Origin: Rhizopus arrhizus
Lineage: Eukaryota > Mucoromycota > Mucoromycetes > Mucorales > Rhizopodaceae
Assembly (NCBI GenBank): GCA_024220505.1
Contig: JAKZZE010000007.1
Location: 1,488,001 to 1,552,000, forward strand
Reading direction: 5' to 3'
Length of the DNA stretch: 64,000 nt
Shown here: positions 51,831 through 61,019 of the stretch, one piece after another
Layout: each line of letters begins with the position of its first letter
How positions within the stretch are numbered: position 1 is the stretch's first letter
Position numbers and translations under genes: made by a program
Notes under the pieces: model-generated
What the model saw: the letters and a program-made list of their open reading frames with translations, nothing else
The model's database searches: none
What the model was told of the DNA's origin: nothing

Positions 51831-52084
51831 AAAGGGACGCAGAATATATTAATAGAATGTTAGGTCTGTAAAGGGTGCCTGTTGTATCCACACAACTAGT
51901 AAAGTGAACATTCATGGATAGATGTGAGATTTCCGCAATAGCCATCCTTACCCTGTTGTCCCTATCGGCGTTCCCACGACTATATCGGAACCTGATTACA
52001 ACAACGGCAGTTCAATTCAACCTTATTCGATAATTATCGTTAGATCTACTTCATTGTCTCTTGATTCGTCAAGAAGACAGCGAC

Positions 52085-52242
52085 TATTGATTATCCACTA
52101 TCCTTCCTTTACCTTCCATATCCTTCTTTTAACCAATCAATTGAAATAGTGGTAAAGACTCAGACATCCAAAAAGTATAAATAACCTCAAATGTTTTTTA
52201 TTAATAAAGTCATACATAATCTTTAGTTTCACAGCTATTGTC
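52085..52242 (+). repeat. LTR fragment with downstream PBS-like site
   Basis: This is the direct-orientation partner of 49785-49942. TATAAATA (about 52181) and AATAAAG (about 52203) are followed near 52270 by CTTGGCGAAACAGTGCC, which looks like the primer-binding region after a Gypsy LTR. Upstream to about 51830 may be the rest of the LTR. No coding domains of this second family remain nearby. Confidence 0.5.
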
Positions 52243-52265
52243 TTTTTTTAGTTTATTTCTCTTAT

Positions 52266-53005
52266 TTTAATACTTGGCGAAACAGTGCCGATATTGACGT
52301 CGGCATAAATACCCATTCGACCACAGATTTTGGCATGGTTAAACAGAAAAGCACATTGCTAAAAATTAACGGTGCGCAGAGTTTGCACCATTATTTGCAG
52401 TGCGTCAACATCGTCATCGTGATTTTCAGACGCCGCTCGAAATAAAGAAAATGGGAGACAAGGATTTTTACACTTGGCGAACCTTTTTTTTTGTATGTCG
52501 TATCCCAACATACTTTAAACATGATTCATATTCAATTTATAAGAAATCAGAGTAGTGAATACTTTACAAAGATTTATTACAGTCTTTTCTCTATTATTCG
52601 GTCATAGCTAATTCTACTCCTTTAACTCAGTACAAGTTGTTTTAATATAGCTCCTGATGCAATGAGACATAAATGAAAAATAAATAAATAAATAATTATA
52701 AACAGTCCACTTGCATAACCAGGAACAGGTCTTCATACTAAAATTTATTCATGCTAGATCTACAGCTATAATTAATTAAAGTATCTTGAAAAGGATTTAA
52801 TTGAATATTCATAAAAAGGATATAAATACCAGATACAATAATATTAAATAAAAATATAACTTTTAAGTCTCGTTGAATTCTATAGTCTTTTTTTGTTCTT
52901 ACTAGATAACACATCGTATACACACAAACTATTTATCTCTTTCCCAAAATTGCCATGACAACGAGTAAGATAGTATCGAAACCTACAAGATGAAACTTTT
53001 TAAAA
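52266..53005. other. LTR-element leader remnant and promoter of the 53-kb gene
   Basis: After the PBS-like site the sequence has GC-rich patches (52290-52490) and a second CTTGGCGAAC motif (52474). It then turns AT-rich up to the next ATG. No gene is supported. Confidence 0.4.
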
Positions 53006-54082
53006 ATGCCTTCTTCTTTTTTAGTACCAGAAGATTTATTACAATACAAATTGCCTCGCGATTACATACCAGGTACAGATCGAATTAGCAAGATCGTAGC
53101 CCAGAATCAGTTTACTATTGACCTGATCACCACCTCGCTTCTGAGCATTTCTTCAGGCACCTACACGATTGGTGACAATATGTTTATCGATGGCACAGAG
53201 TGTGACATTCTCTATATACCTCATTCAGCAGATCTTGCCAACTTACCTCCTGTAATAGTGGAAATACAGCACACAGTGACACGTGAATTTATGTGCCGGG
53301 CCGTCCAGTACTGCCTGAATGTGTACAAGCGTTTCCACGTTTTACCAATTTTGCTCATCGTCTGTACCTCAAAAACAGAATCCAAAGCTCTGAGAGACCT
53401 CTTCAAACCTATCGAAAACAGGTCTTACCTCTTAGAAACACCTTGCTGCCACTTCGCAACTAGTTGCTTTATGCTGACCAAGCAGAGTATCGATCCTTTT
53501 ATCGACGACCACGATATCAAGGCATTGGACCCTTTGGTTGCCTTTGCCCATTTTTTGACTTCTGGTCAGCAAAGCATAATCAGTATTGACCGATGGGACG
53601 ACCCAAATGTCACAAAACTGTACGTGGTCGCTATGGAAATGGTCAAAAATGACAGGAAGAGAGAGAATGACAAAGTGGAAGCTTTACAAACGATTTGTCA
53701 AGCAACACAAAATCAATTTGAGAAAATAATGACGACCATTTTCGACAACCCAAGCCAAGCGCATAGATACGCAGATGCAGGGCGACACTATAGTGCGAGC
53801 CTTAAAAGGAAGTACGATACAATGAAACAAGGATTAAGCAATACACCATCAGAAGCAACAACACCAATGGAGCTTCCTAAAGACTTTGATGGCGCTTCTA
53901 GTTGTATAAATTTCAAATACAAAGAGTTGATTGCATTTATCGATGATTGGAAGCAGAATAACAAAGGTCGAATGAATTGGTCCGCCTGTTGGGAAGAAGG
54001 GAAGAAGAAGGGCCTGTTCAATGAGTATTCAAATGGTCATAGTTTGAAGAATATATATCACAAAATAAAAAATGATTCCTAA
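53006..54082 (+). CDS. Two-domain protein: PD-(D/E)XK-nuclease-like domain plus Myb/SANT-like C-terminus
   Basis: One intact intronless frame of 358 residues. Residues about 45-100 read SISSGTYTIGDNMFIDGTECDILYIP..LPPVIVEIQHTVTREFM; an acidic D in ECD followed by (I)VEIQ is the Asp..Glu-x-Gln arrangement of PD-(D/E)XK-type folds. The middle is a helical region (CRAVQYCLNVYKRF, DPLVAFAHFLTSG). The last 55 residues (YKELIAFIDDW..WSACWEEGKKKG..SLKNIYHKIK) resemble a Myb/SANT or similar helical DNA-binding module. I recall a repeated Mucorales family like this; no function is known to me. It is intact, although both flanks are retroelements, and it ends 27 bp before the Gypsy target-site duplication. 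Confidence 0.7.
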   Translation: MPSSFLVPEDLLQYKLPRDYIPGTDRISKIVAQNQFTIDLITTSLLSISSGTYTIGDNMFIDGTECDILYIPHSADLANLPPVIVEIQHTVTREFMCRAVQYCLNVYKRFHVLPILLIVCTSKTESKALRDLFKPIENRSYLLETPCCHFATSCFMLTKQSIDPFIDDHDIKALDPLVAFAHFLTSGQQSIISIDRWDDPNVTKLYVVAMEMVKNDRKRENDKVEALQTICQATQNQFEKIMTTIFDNPSQAHRYADAGRHYSASLKRKYDTMKQGLSNTPSEATTPMELPKDFDGASSCINFKYKELIAFIDDWKQNNKGRMNWSACWEEGKKKGLFNEYSNGHSLKNIYHKIKNDS

Positions 54083-54113
54083 TCCTTAACGGATCTGTGA
54101 AAGATTTACCGTC

Positions 54114-54528
54114 TGATTTATCCAAGAATAGAAAGGAACAAGAGAGGACGAGACTCGATAAAGAGATTGCTTTATTTAATAAGAAAATGATACTCTATTT
54201 ATACTTTTCATACACGGATAATATTTCATGTCATGGATTAATAATTAATGAGTATGATATAACTGATGACAAATAGATAATGGTTACGTGTTCTTCCATT
54301 GTTATCTTTGTCATCATAAGCATTTATCCATAGAATACTTGTATATGATTGACTGCGATTGACTGTGATTTAGTTCCTGGATTTAATATAATTTAACCGT
54401 GCAATTACGCAGCATCTTATCCTTAATGAAGATTATCCGAATTAACCTGTAGCCTATCTATTGGATATATTTTACATGTAGCTTATTAATACTGTTTTCA
54501 TATCGAGTTATGAATGATGGATACATCA
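54114..54528 (-). repeat. Gypsy 3' LTR (415 bp)
   Basis: Starts TGATTTATCC and ends GATACATCA on the plus strand (TG..CA type ends). A purine-rich tract (GGAAGGGGGT on the minus strand, about 54531-54541) lies next to it as the polypurine tract. It matches 59567-59981 at an offset of 5453 with no visible mismatch. Confidence 0.95.
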
Positions 54529-54734
54529 TTACCCCCTTCCAGGTTGGAACAACCGATGAGCATCATGAATAACGAAGGGTACAGGGATCATATCCAATAT
54601 GATTGCGTAGGCTGTTTATATTAAAGACGTAAGCGTAGAGGAAAGAGAGAGTATGCTCTTCTGGTATATAATCGATAAAAACCCAAAAAACCTCTTGAGG
54701 AAAAAAGTAATGGGAAAAGATCATATTCAGCTCG

Positions 54735-57700
54735 TTACTTTGTCTTGTTTCGTTTGTTAAAATTATTAGTCTTGGTTGGAACATTGGTATGAGATGAGCG
54801 TTTACGTTTGCCAATGTTATTATTGACGTTACGTCTTGCCCAGTACTGTTCTATCATACTCATGTCATCAAAACTTGAGGCAGGTTCCCAGGTATCATAT
54901 TCTGGAGGATAACCTTTCCATCTTACTAGGTATTTATAATTACTAGTGTTATTTCCTTTATGTTGGATAATTGCCTGCACATCGTACTGTTGTTGGTCAG
55001 CGCGATTATTAACAACGTTGTCTGTAGAGATGAGTTTGATGTGCGAGGTAGGTACGTCGCGCGATAATAATGTACCTGTTTTATCCGTCAAAATGTAGCT
55101 ACCATTTTTTGTGACTCCATGTACGACAAAGGGGCCCTCGTACCTTGGGTCAGTTTTACTATTTCTATTCACATTTTTTATCATAACTTCGCTATTAGTA
55201 GGAAATTGTTGATGTACAATGCGGTGCTTCTTTGTAAAATACTCGTTGTCAGTTCTTTGAGTAGTCATAATACGGTTACGTATAGCAGGGATTACTATGT
55301 TGTTCATATTGTCTAATTTATTTTCTAGTGCTTTAGCATACTGCTGACTAGAGTTAGGTATTGAGGATTGTGCATTGGAATAATCCTGAAATTCATTTGG
55401 TTGTCTATTATACATAAGCACAAATGGTCTGGAATGATGTAATCTAGAATATTTGCAATTCATAGCATATTGAATACTAGGAAGGAAAAGATTCCACTCG
55501 TCTTTCTTGCCTTGTAATCTTTTAACAAGAGCTCGTTTGGCTATTCCAACAAACGATTCGTTAGTCGAATTACCCAATGGGTTATAAGGCAGTGAAAGTC
55601 TATGGTCAATACCACAGGTTTCCATTAATGAATTAAATATTTCATTAGTGAATTCTGTACCGTTATCTGAACTAAGCTTTTTGGGCCAACCAAAAGTGCA
55701 AAAGATATCTCTAAGTTCATTAGCTATGGATACTGCAGTTTTATCCATTAATGGTCTTAGAATTGTAAATCTTGTGAAGAGATCAACTAGGACTAAAATG
55801 AAATTATGTCCTTCTGTTGATGTAATGTTCAGGGTACCGAGGTCAATACAGACGTGATCAAAAGGACCATCTGGTAGAATACTACGGGGAGGGTGATACC
55901 CGTGTTTGCCAATATTAAATTGTTGACATTCAGGACAATTGGATACTAGCTGCAATGCATCTTTTTTAATATTAATCCAGTGCAAATTATCATTGTGGAT
56001 TGTCTTTACAATAGCATCAGCCCCAAAGTGTCCAAGTAGATGTGCCTTTAATAATAGGTTATGACGTTCCTCTTCTGGTGGTGTCATGTAGTCTACTAGT
56101 TGTACAGCTCTTTGTTTTATGTTTATACTGTTGTCTGTAGTACGTTTACTCTGTGACTTTGTATTTTTATTTTTTATGGAAAGTTGCTGAGGATTATTAT
56201 CTCCCCCCAGTCTTTTTTCCGTATCGTCTGAAAAAAGACGAGAAAGTGAATCCGGCAACACATTTTCAATTCCTGGACGATGAATTACTTTGAATGTATA
56301 GTTGAAAATAGTTTCGAACCAATTCAGCATCATGGGATTAGGAATGTTTTGTGTGCCAAGATAGACCAAACTTTTATGATCAGTATACAGCGTGAATTGA
56401 GATCCATACAACCACTTGTGAAATCTTTCAAAAAGATAACAGATGGCTAACAGCTCTCGTTTAGTTGTCGAGTAGTTCATTTCTGACTTCGACAGTGCTC
56501 TTGCTGCGAATCCAATATAGCGAGTTTTATCGTCAATAATTTGATAAAGTACACCGCCAATTCCTGTGTTGCTAGCATCTGTAGCTAGCTGTAATTCATG
56601 ACGCATGTCAGGTATAGACAGAACAGGAGCATTAGATAAGGCTGTTTGTATATTTCGAAAAGCCTGCAGATATTTATCAGTCCAAATGTGTTCCAATGAA
56701 CCTTCGTTACGTAGTTTATCTAACGGTGCGGTCATGGTAGAGAAATTTGGGAGATGACTTCGAAAATAATTAGCGAGGCCCAGAAAGCGTTGTATATCTT
56801 TTCCAGTCTTTGGTATTGGCCATGCTAAAGCATTTGCAACCTTTCTGCTATCCAGTGAGAGACTATTGTGACTAATAGTGAATCCTAGGATGTTTACCGA
56901 AGTTTGCATAAAGTGACATTTATCAACGTTAAGAATAAATTTAGCTGATGTAAGTCGTTCGATGACAGTAGTTACGCATTTGATATGTTCCTCAATATCG
57001 GGTCCAGTACCGATAGTTAAATCATCAATGAAACATGTAACGTATGGCAAGTCATGTAAGAGGGTAGTTAGCACACGTTGGAAATGATTTGGTATAGGGG
57101 TCAAACCGAATGGTGCTCTACAGAATTGATATTGTTGACCGTTAAATGTAAAAGCTGTAAGAGCTCTATGCTCATCAGCTAGAGGTAACCGATGAAAAGC
57201 TTGTTTGAGGTCAAGTACTGTGAATAGTGTCGCAGCACTCATTTTTTGATGCAACTCAGCTATCAATGGTAATTGAAAGCGGTCGGTACGATCTTTTATG
57301 AGTATTGCATTGATATGTCTGGGGTCTATACACACCCGTACATCGTCACTATAATTACCATTAGCATCCTTCTTACGTACAGTCAACAAAGGAGAGTTAA
57401 ATGCAGTATTAGGAGGGGCTATTTCAATTACACCATCTGCTAACCATTTGTCAACCTGTTCTTGTACTTTAGGCTGGATTGACAGTGCAATAGGATACTG
57501 TCGTCTATAAGTGGTTTTACCTGGTTCAGTTTCCAAGCGAACTATCGCTTCAGGTAGAGGACATGCAGACGTGCTAGGGATCTTAGCATTGGCGCTCAAA
57601 TATGGCTGTAATGCGTCCATAAGTTGTTCACGCTGTTGGTGAGTACCAGCGGGTGACTTATTAGGTTTGATAGGTGAAGGGTCTATTGGATCAGGTATTG

Positions 57701-57764
57701 TAGAGATATTAGGACTATCCCACGTAACAGCTAAACCTGTCAAGTTAATGTTTAACTTAGGCAT
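54735..57764 (-). CDS. pol: Gypsy Pol: reverse transcriptase, RNase H, integrase, chromodomain
   Basis: A 1009-residue frame. Reverse transcriptase has LDLKQAFHRLPL and FIDDL at about 245-249, in place of the more usual Y(V/L)DD. RNase H follows (LATDASNTGIGG; YSTTKRELLAICYLFERF). The integrase has an H..H..C..C zinc region (HLLGHFGADAIVKTIH..CPECQQ) and the catalytic D..D..E (CIDLGTLN, SSDNGTEF, STNESFVG). The C-terminus carries a chromodomain (KYLVRWKGYPPEYDTWEP, about 930-985) and a basic tail. The ATG at 57764 is inside Pol; the true reading frame enters from the protease region, from which it is separated by a one-base change near 57775. Confidence 0.93.
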   Translation of the reverse strand: MPKLNINLTGLAVTWDSPNISTIPDPIDPSPIKPNKSPAGTHQQREQLMDALQPYLSANAKIPSTSACPLPEAIVRLETEPGKTTYRRQYPIALSIQPKVQEQVDKWLADGVIEIAPPNTAFNSPLLTVRKKDANGNYSDDVRVCIDPRHINAILIKDRTDRFQLPLIAELHQKMSAATLFTVLDLKQAFHRLPLADEHRALTAFTFNGQQYQFCRAPFGLTPIPNHFQRVLTTLLHDLPYVTCFIDDLTIGTGPDIEEHIKCVTTVIERLTSAKFILNVDKCHFMQTSVNILGFTISHNSLSLDSRKVANALAWPIPKTGKDIQRFLGLANYFRSHLPNFSTMTAPLDKLRNEGSLEHIWTDKYLQAFRNIQTALSNAPVLSIPDMRHELQLATDASNTGIGGVLYQIIDDKTRYIGFAARALSKSEMNYSTTKRELLAICYLFERFHKWLYGSQFTLYTDHKSLVYLGTQNIPNPMMLNWFETIFNYTFKVIHRPGIENVLPDSLSRLFSDDTEKRLGGDNNPQQLSIKNKNTKSQSKRTTDNSINIKQRAVQLVDYMTPPEEERHNLLLKAHLLGHFGADAIVKTIHNDNLHWINIKKDALQLVSNCPECQQFNIGKHGYHPPRSILPDGPFDHVCIDLGTLNITSTEGHNFILVLVDLFTRFTILRPLMDKTAVSIANELRDIFCTFGWPKKLSSDNGTEFTNEIFNSLMETCGIDHRLSLPYNPLGNSTNESFVGIAKRALVKRLQGKKDEWNLFLPSIQYAMNCKYSRLHHSRPFVLMYNRQPNEFQDYSNAQSSIPNSSQQYAKALENKLDNMNNIVIPAIRNRIMTTQRTDNEYFTKKHRIVHQQFPTNSEVMIKNVNRNSKTDPRYEGPFVVHGVTKNGSYILTDKTGTLLSRDVPTSHIKLISTDNVVNNRADQQQYDVQAIIQHKGNNTSNYKYLVRWKGYPPEYDTWEPASSFDDMSMIEQYWARRNVNNNIGKRKRSSHTNVPTKTNNFNKRNKTK

Positions 57765-58015
57765 AAGATTTGTACCAATACAATAGGTATATCCTTATCA
57801 AACTTAAAAATTTCAAATTCATGTAAGACATTGATTCCGTTATAAAATACTTTTATTTGATCTGTAATAGCAGTTCTAGATACCAAGGTATCCAAACTAG
57901 CTAATTGTAATTTTCCTGAAACAGGAAAAGTTCTAACGTTTATAAATTTTGCTAGGTCAGGAGAGATCGTAGAAGTATTACACCCAGTATCAACCAAAGC
58001 CCAAGTACGGACATT
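57752..58015 (-). CDS. Gypsy aspartic protease region
   Basis: Directly after the gag stop the same frame continues to an aspartic-protease signature (VDTGCNTSTIS, about 57993-57961) and runs about 87 codons to a stop at 57752. The reverse-transcriptase frame is reached only by a one-base change at the GG (CC on the plus strand) at 57775-57776. That this part has no start codon of its own and lies in frame with gag suggests expression by readthrough of the gag UAA. Confidence 0.8.
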   Translation of the reverse strand, partial: NVRTWALVDTGCNTSTISPDLAKFINVRTFPVSGKLQLASLDTLVSRTAITDQIKVFYNGINVLHEFEIFKFDKDIPIVLVQILCLS

Positions 58016-59515
58016 TTATAATGATGAGTAGTAGTGGATGTCCTTGACGGCTTCATCGTCAAGATCCTGTTCTTCATCGTGGCTTTGTTGGTTGGCAGGG
58101 TTGTATTTAGAAGCCTTTGTACCCATTGCTTTATCTTCACTGCCAGTCAACTGAAGTGAGCGGAATGCCCTGGTTATGGTAGGTGCAGTAGAGGAGGAGG
58201 AGGCAGAACCAGCAGAAAGAGGTTGATTCCTTTTAGGGCAAACATTTAAATGCTCCCTAGTAAAAGGAGCGTTGCATTTAAAGCAACGCTTACTAGATGT
58301 CTCTTTGTTCATACTGTTAGCAATTCCAAGCTCCTGAGCCTTTTTACAACGATCTGTTGTGTGGTTGCACTTTCCATGGATGATACAAGTCCTTCCATCC
58401 GTACGGTGGTTTCTTTTATGAATACCACTGGGAGGGTTCAACCCGTTGACTTGAGAGGGTTGGTTATTGAATTTTTTAGTTGACATATGAGGCAAGGTCT
58501 GTTGTTTCGTATGAAACTTTCTTGCGATACTAGAAAGGAGGTTTATGTCATTCTTTGCCTCCTGATCAAGACTGACGATGGCCATGTTGACATGATTTTG
58601 GAGGCTACTAGTGAGGGAGTTCACAAACAAAATAGCCAAAAAATCGTCAGCTACGGGAGTGGCTTCACGCTTGAGCTTCAAGAAGCGGTCAGTGTATTTT
58701 TCCACAGATTCATCAGGTTGCATGCTGATGGTTAACAGCTCTCTTGAGGCGTGGGCTTGAGCCTCAGTGGATTCGATGCCATATTTCAAGGTTAATTGTT
58801 CCTTGAATATGGTCCAAGATAAATTCTTCTTTGCCCGTAATTCATCATACCAAGAACGCTGAGTATGGGTAAGGGAGAAAGGAATGAGGCGCTGCCAATG
58901 CACCTGTACATCCAAGCGGTACGCAAAGAGTATATCCTCAAAACGTCGGATACAGTCAGCAATGTCTTTAAAGACGGGCAATGCTGAGTTCTCTACATTA
59001 CCAGTGTACTGAAACAAAGGTAAGTTTTGAGGAACCACCGTAGGTTGACTGTTAGAACCGTTAATGGCAGAGCCATTGGTCTGTATAGTCAAGTTATTAG
59101 CCAATTTTGCTTGCAAGTCCAACAAGGAGGCCAAGATGGTAGACTTGGTCGTGTATTCACGGGAAAGGTTAGCCAGTTGCTTTCCTGAAAGCTCTTGACC
59201 TGTGATAGCCGCAGCAATTTGTTCTACCTGTTTCGTCAAAGTCTGGACGGTAGCCGTCAAATTACGACTACCCGAGACCTGAGAAGGTGGTGCTGCGCCA
59301 CTGCCCTTGACACCAGCGAGTGGAGAGGCCATAGCCCTGGGTTCAACTTCTTCCATCTCTATATCTTCTGTAATAGAGTTTGGAGATCCAGTAAGAGGAA
59401 GTTCAATCCCATTAACCATGGAGGGCTTTTCAAGTCTAGGACCAATGAAAGCAGGGTCACTTTCAGAAAGAAGGGTTTCTTCGTTGTAAGCCAAAAGGTT
59501 AGAGTTGATAGACAT
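58016..59515 (-). CDS. gag: Gypsy Gag
   Basis: ATG at 59515 to TAA at 58016-58018 gives 499 residues; the longer frame to 59578 begins inside the LTR without an ATG. A capsid-type core (VQVHWQRLIPFSLTHTQRSWYDEL..TIFKEQLTLKYG..VEKYTDRFLKLKREA) lies at about residues 195-330. Two Cys/His clusters follow (CIIHGKCNHTTDRC and CFKCNAPFTREHLNVC; the latter is close to a CCHC knuckle). Gag packages the element RNA. The stop is in frame with the protease. Confidence 0.88.
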   Translation of the reverse strand: MSINSNLLAYNEETLLSESDPAFIGPRLEKPSMVNGIELPLTGSPNSITEDIEMEEVEPRAMASPLAGVKGSGAAPPSQVSGSRNLTATVQTLTKQVEQIAAAITGQELSGKQLANLSREYTTKSTILASLLDLQAKLANNLTIQTNGSAINGSNSQPTVVPQNLPLFQYTGNVENSALPVFKDIADCIRRFEDILFAYRLDVQVHWQRLIPFSLTHTQRSWYDELRAKKNLSWTIFKEQLTLKYGIESTEAQAHASRELLTISMQPDESVEKYTDRFLKLKREATPVADDFLAILFVNSLTSSLQNHVNMAIVSLDQEAKNDINLLSSIARKFHTKQQTLPHMSTKKFNNQPSQVNGLNPPSGIHKRNHRTDGRTCIIHGKCNHTTDRCKKAQELGIANSMNKETSSKRCFKCNAPFTREHLNVCPKRNQPLSAGSASSSSTAPTITRAFRSLQLTGSEDKAMGTKASKYNPANQQSHDEEQDLDDEAVKDIHYYSSL

Positions 59516-59566
59516 GTTTGAGAATAGCGTAGTAATAATAGAGTAAAGAGAATTCGTCAAAAAAAA

Positions 59567-59981
59567 TGATTTATCCAAGAATAGAAAGGAACAAGAGAGG
59601 ACGAGACTCGATAAAGAGATTGCTTTATTTAATAAGAAAATGATACTCTATTTATACTTTTCATACACGGATAATATTTCATGTCATGGATTAATAATTA
59701 ATGAGTATGATATAACTGATGACAAATAGATAATGGTTACGTGTTCTTCCATTGTTATCTTTGTCATCATAAGCATTTATCCATAGAATACTTGTATATG
59801 ATTGACTGCGATTGACTGTGATTTAGTTCCTGGATTTAATATAATTTAACCGTGCAATTACGCAGCATCTTATCCTTAATGAAGATTATCCGAATTAACC
59901 TGTAGCCTATCTATTGGATATATTTTACATGTAGCTTATTAATACTGTTTTCATATCGAGTTATGAATGATGGATACATCA
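59567..59981 (-). repeat. Gypsy 5' LTR (415 bp)
   Basis: Read on the minus strand it contains a TATAAATA promoter motif followed by AATAAAG about 25 nt downstream. The internal sequence after the LTR (TTTTTTTGACGAATTC) does not match a common tRNA 3' end as far as I can tell, so the primer is unknown. Confidence 0.95.
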
Positions 59982-60108
59982 CCGTCCATCTACTATATAT
60001 ACATATATAAACTTGTGTGCGGAGTTTAATATGCTTAATATGAAAATTTGGGTCACAGAACACGATTGTGTCATTTTTAAGCCAAGTCTATTAGATCAAA
60101 AATGGTTA

Positions 60109-60775
60109 ATGACGATGTCGAGTTGGGGGCGATGTTGACGATGTTGACGATGTTGACGATGTTAAGTTGGGGCGGTGTTGACGATGTTGACGATGTTGAC
60201 GATGTTGACGATGTTAAGTTGGGGCGGTGTTGACGATGTTGACGATGTTGAGTTGGGGCGATGTTGACGATGTTGACGATGTTGAGTTGGGGCGATGTTG
60301 ACGATGTTGACGATGTTAAGTTGGGGCGGTGTTGACGATGTTGACGATGTTGACGATGTTGAGTTGGGGCGATGTTGACGATGTTGACGATGTTGACGAT
60401 GTTAAGTTGGGGCGGTGTTGACGATGTTGACGATGTCGAGTTGGGGCGATGTTGACGATGTTGACGATGTTGACGATGTTGACGATGTTGAGTTGGGGCG
60501 ATGTTGACGATGTTGACGATGTTGACGATGTTAAGTTGGGGCGATGTTGACGATGTTGACGATGTTGACGATGTCGAGTTGGGGCGATGTTGACGATGTT
60601 GACGATGTTGACGATGTCGAGTTGGGGCGATGTTGACGATGTTGACGATGTTGACGATGTCGAGTTGGGGCGATGTTGACGATGTTGACGATGTTAAGTT
60701 GGGGCGGTGTTGAGACGGTGTTGAGACGGTGTTGAGACGGTGTTGAGACGGTGTTGAGACGGTGTTGAGACTGTT
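60109..60775. repeat. Minisatellite, 9-bp GATGTTGAC units with GAGTTGGGGC spacers, then 11-bp TTGAGACGGTG units
   Basis: About 660 bp consist of runs of two to four GATGTTGAC units separated by (T/C)(T)AAGTTGGGGCG or GAGTTGGGGCG connectors, at least twelve higher-order blocks of roughly 40-60 bp. The array ends in about six TTGAGACGGTG units. GC content and strand asymmetry (G-rich plus strand) contrast with the AT-rich neighbours. Confidence 0.9.
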
Positions 60776-61017
60776 GGGAACTAAAGAACTATTATTAAAT
60801 GTGTAACGTTTTGTTAGTTTAGTTTGATTATGTAATCGTGCATACTCTAAAAAACAAAAATTGAATGTTGTATTAATAAAAAAGATAAAATTGGGGAAGG
60901 AAGCACTAATTATGAAATATGGTTTTTGTTAACCCTGATAGGAGTTATGTTGTTATATTGTGTGAGATATTGATTGCAAATACAATAGATTAAAAAAGTG
61001 GCGGATCATTAGGTATA
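60776..61017. other. AT-rich spacer
   Basis: Sequence between minisatellite and the mariner element; nothing supported. Confidence 0.4.
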
Positions 61018-61019
61018 TA

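Larger units (their letters stand above)
54109..59986 (-). mobile_element. Ty3/Gypsy chromovirus, complete, with CCGTC target-site duplication
   Basis: The 5868-bp element (54114-59981) is bounded by two 415-bp LTRs and flanked by CCGTC on both sides (54109-54113, 59982-59986). It is transcribed on the minus strand: LTR, gag, protease, reverse transcriptase, RNase H, integrase, chromodomain, polypurine tract, LTR. The domain order and the C-terminal chromodomain place it among Gypsy chromoviruses, a fungal/plant retrotransposon group that targets marked chromatin. I saw no difference between the LTRs, implying a recent insertion. Two breaks exist in the coding part (see entries). Confidence 0.95.

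Noticed and set aside
60109..60775. CRISPR-like array
   Set aside because: Spacers are not unique, units are 9-11 bp, and the context is eukaryotic.
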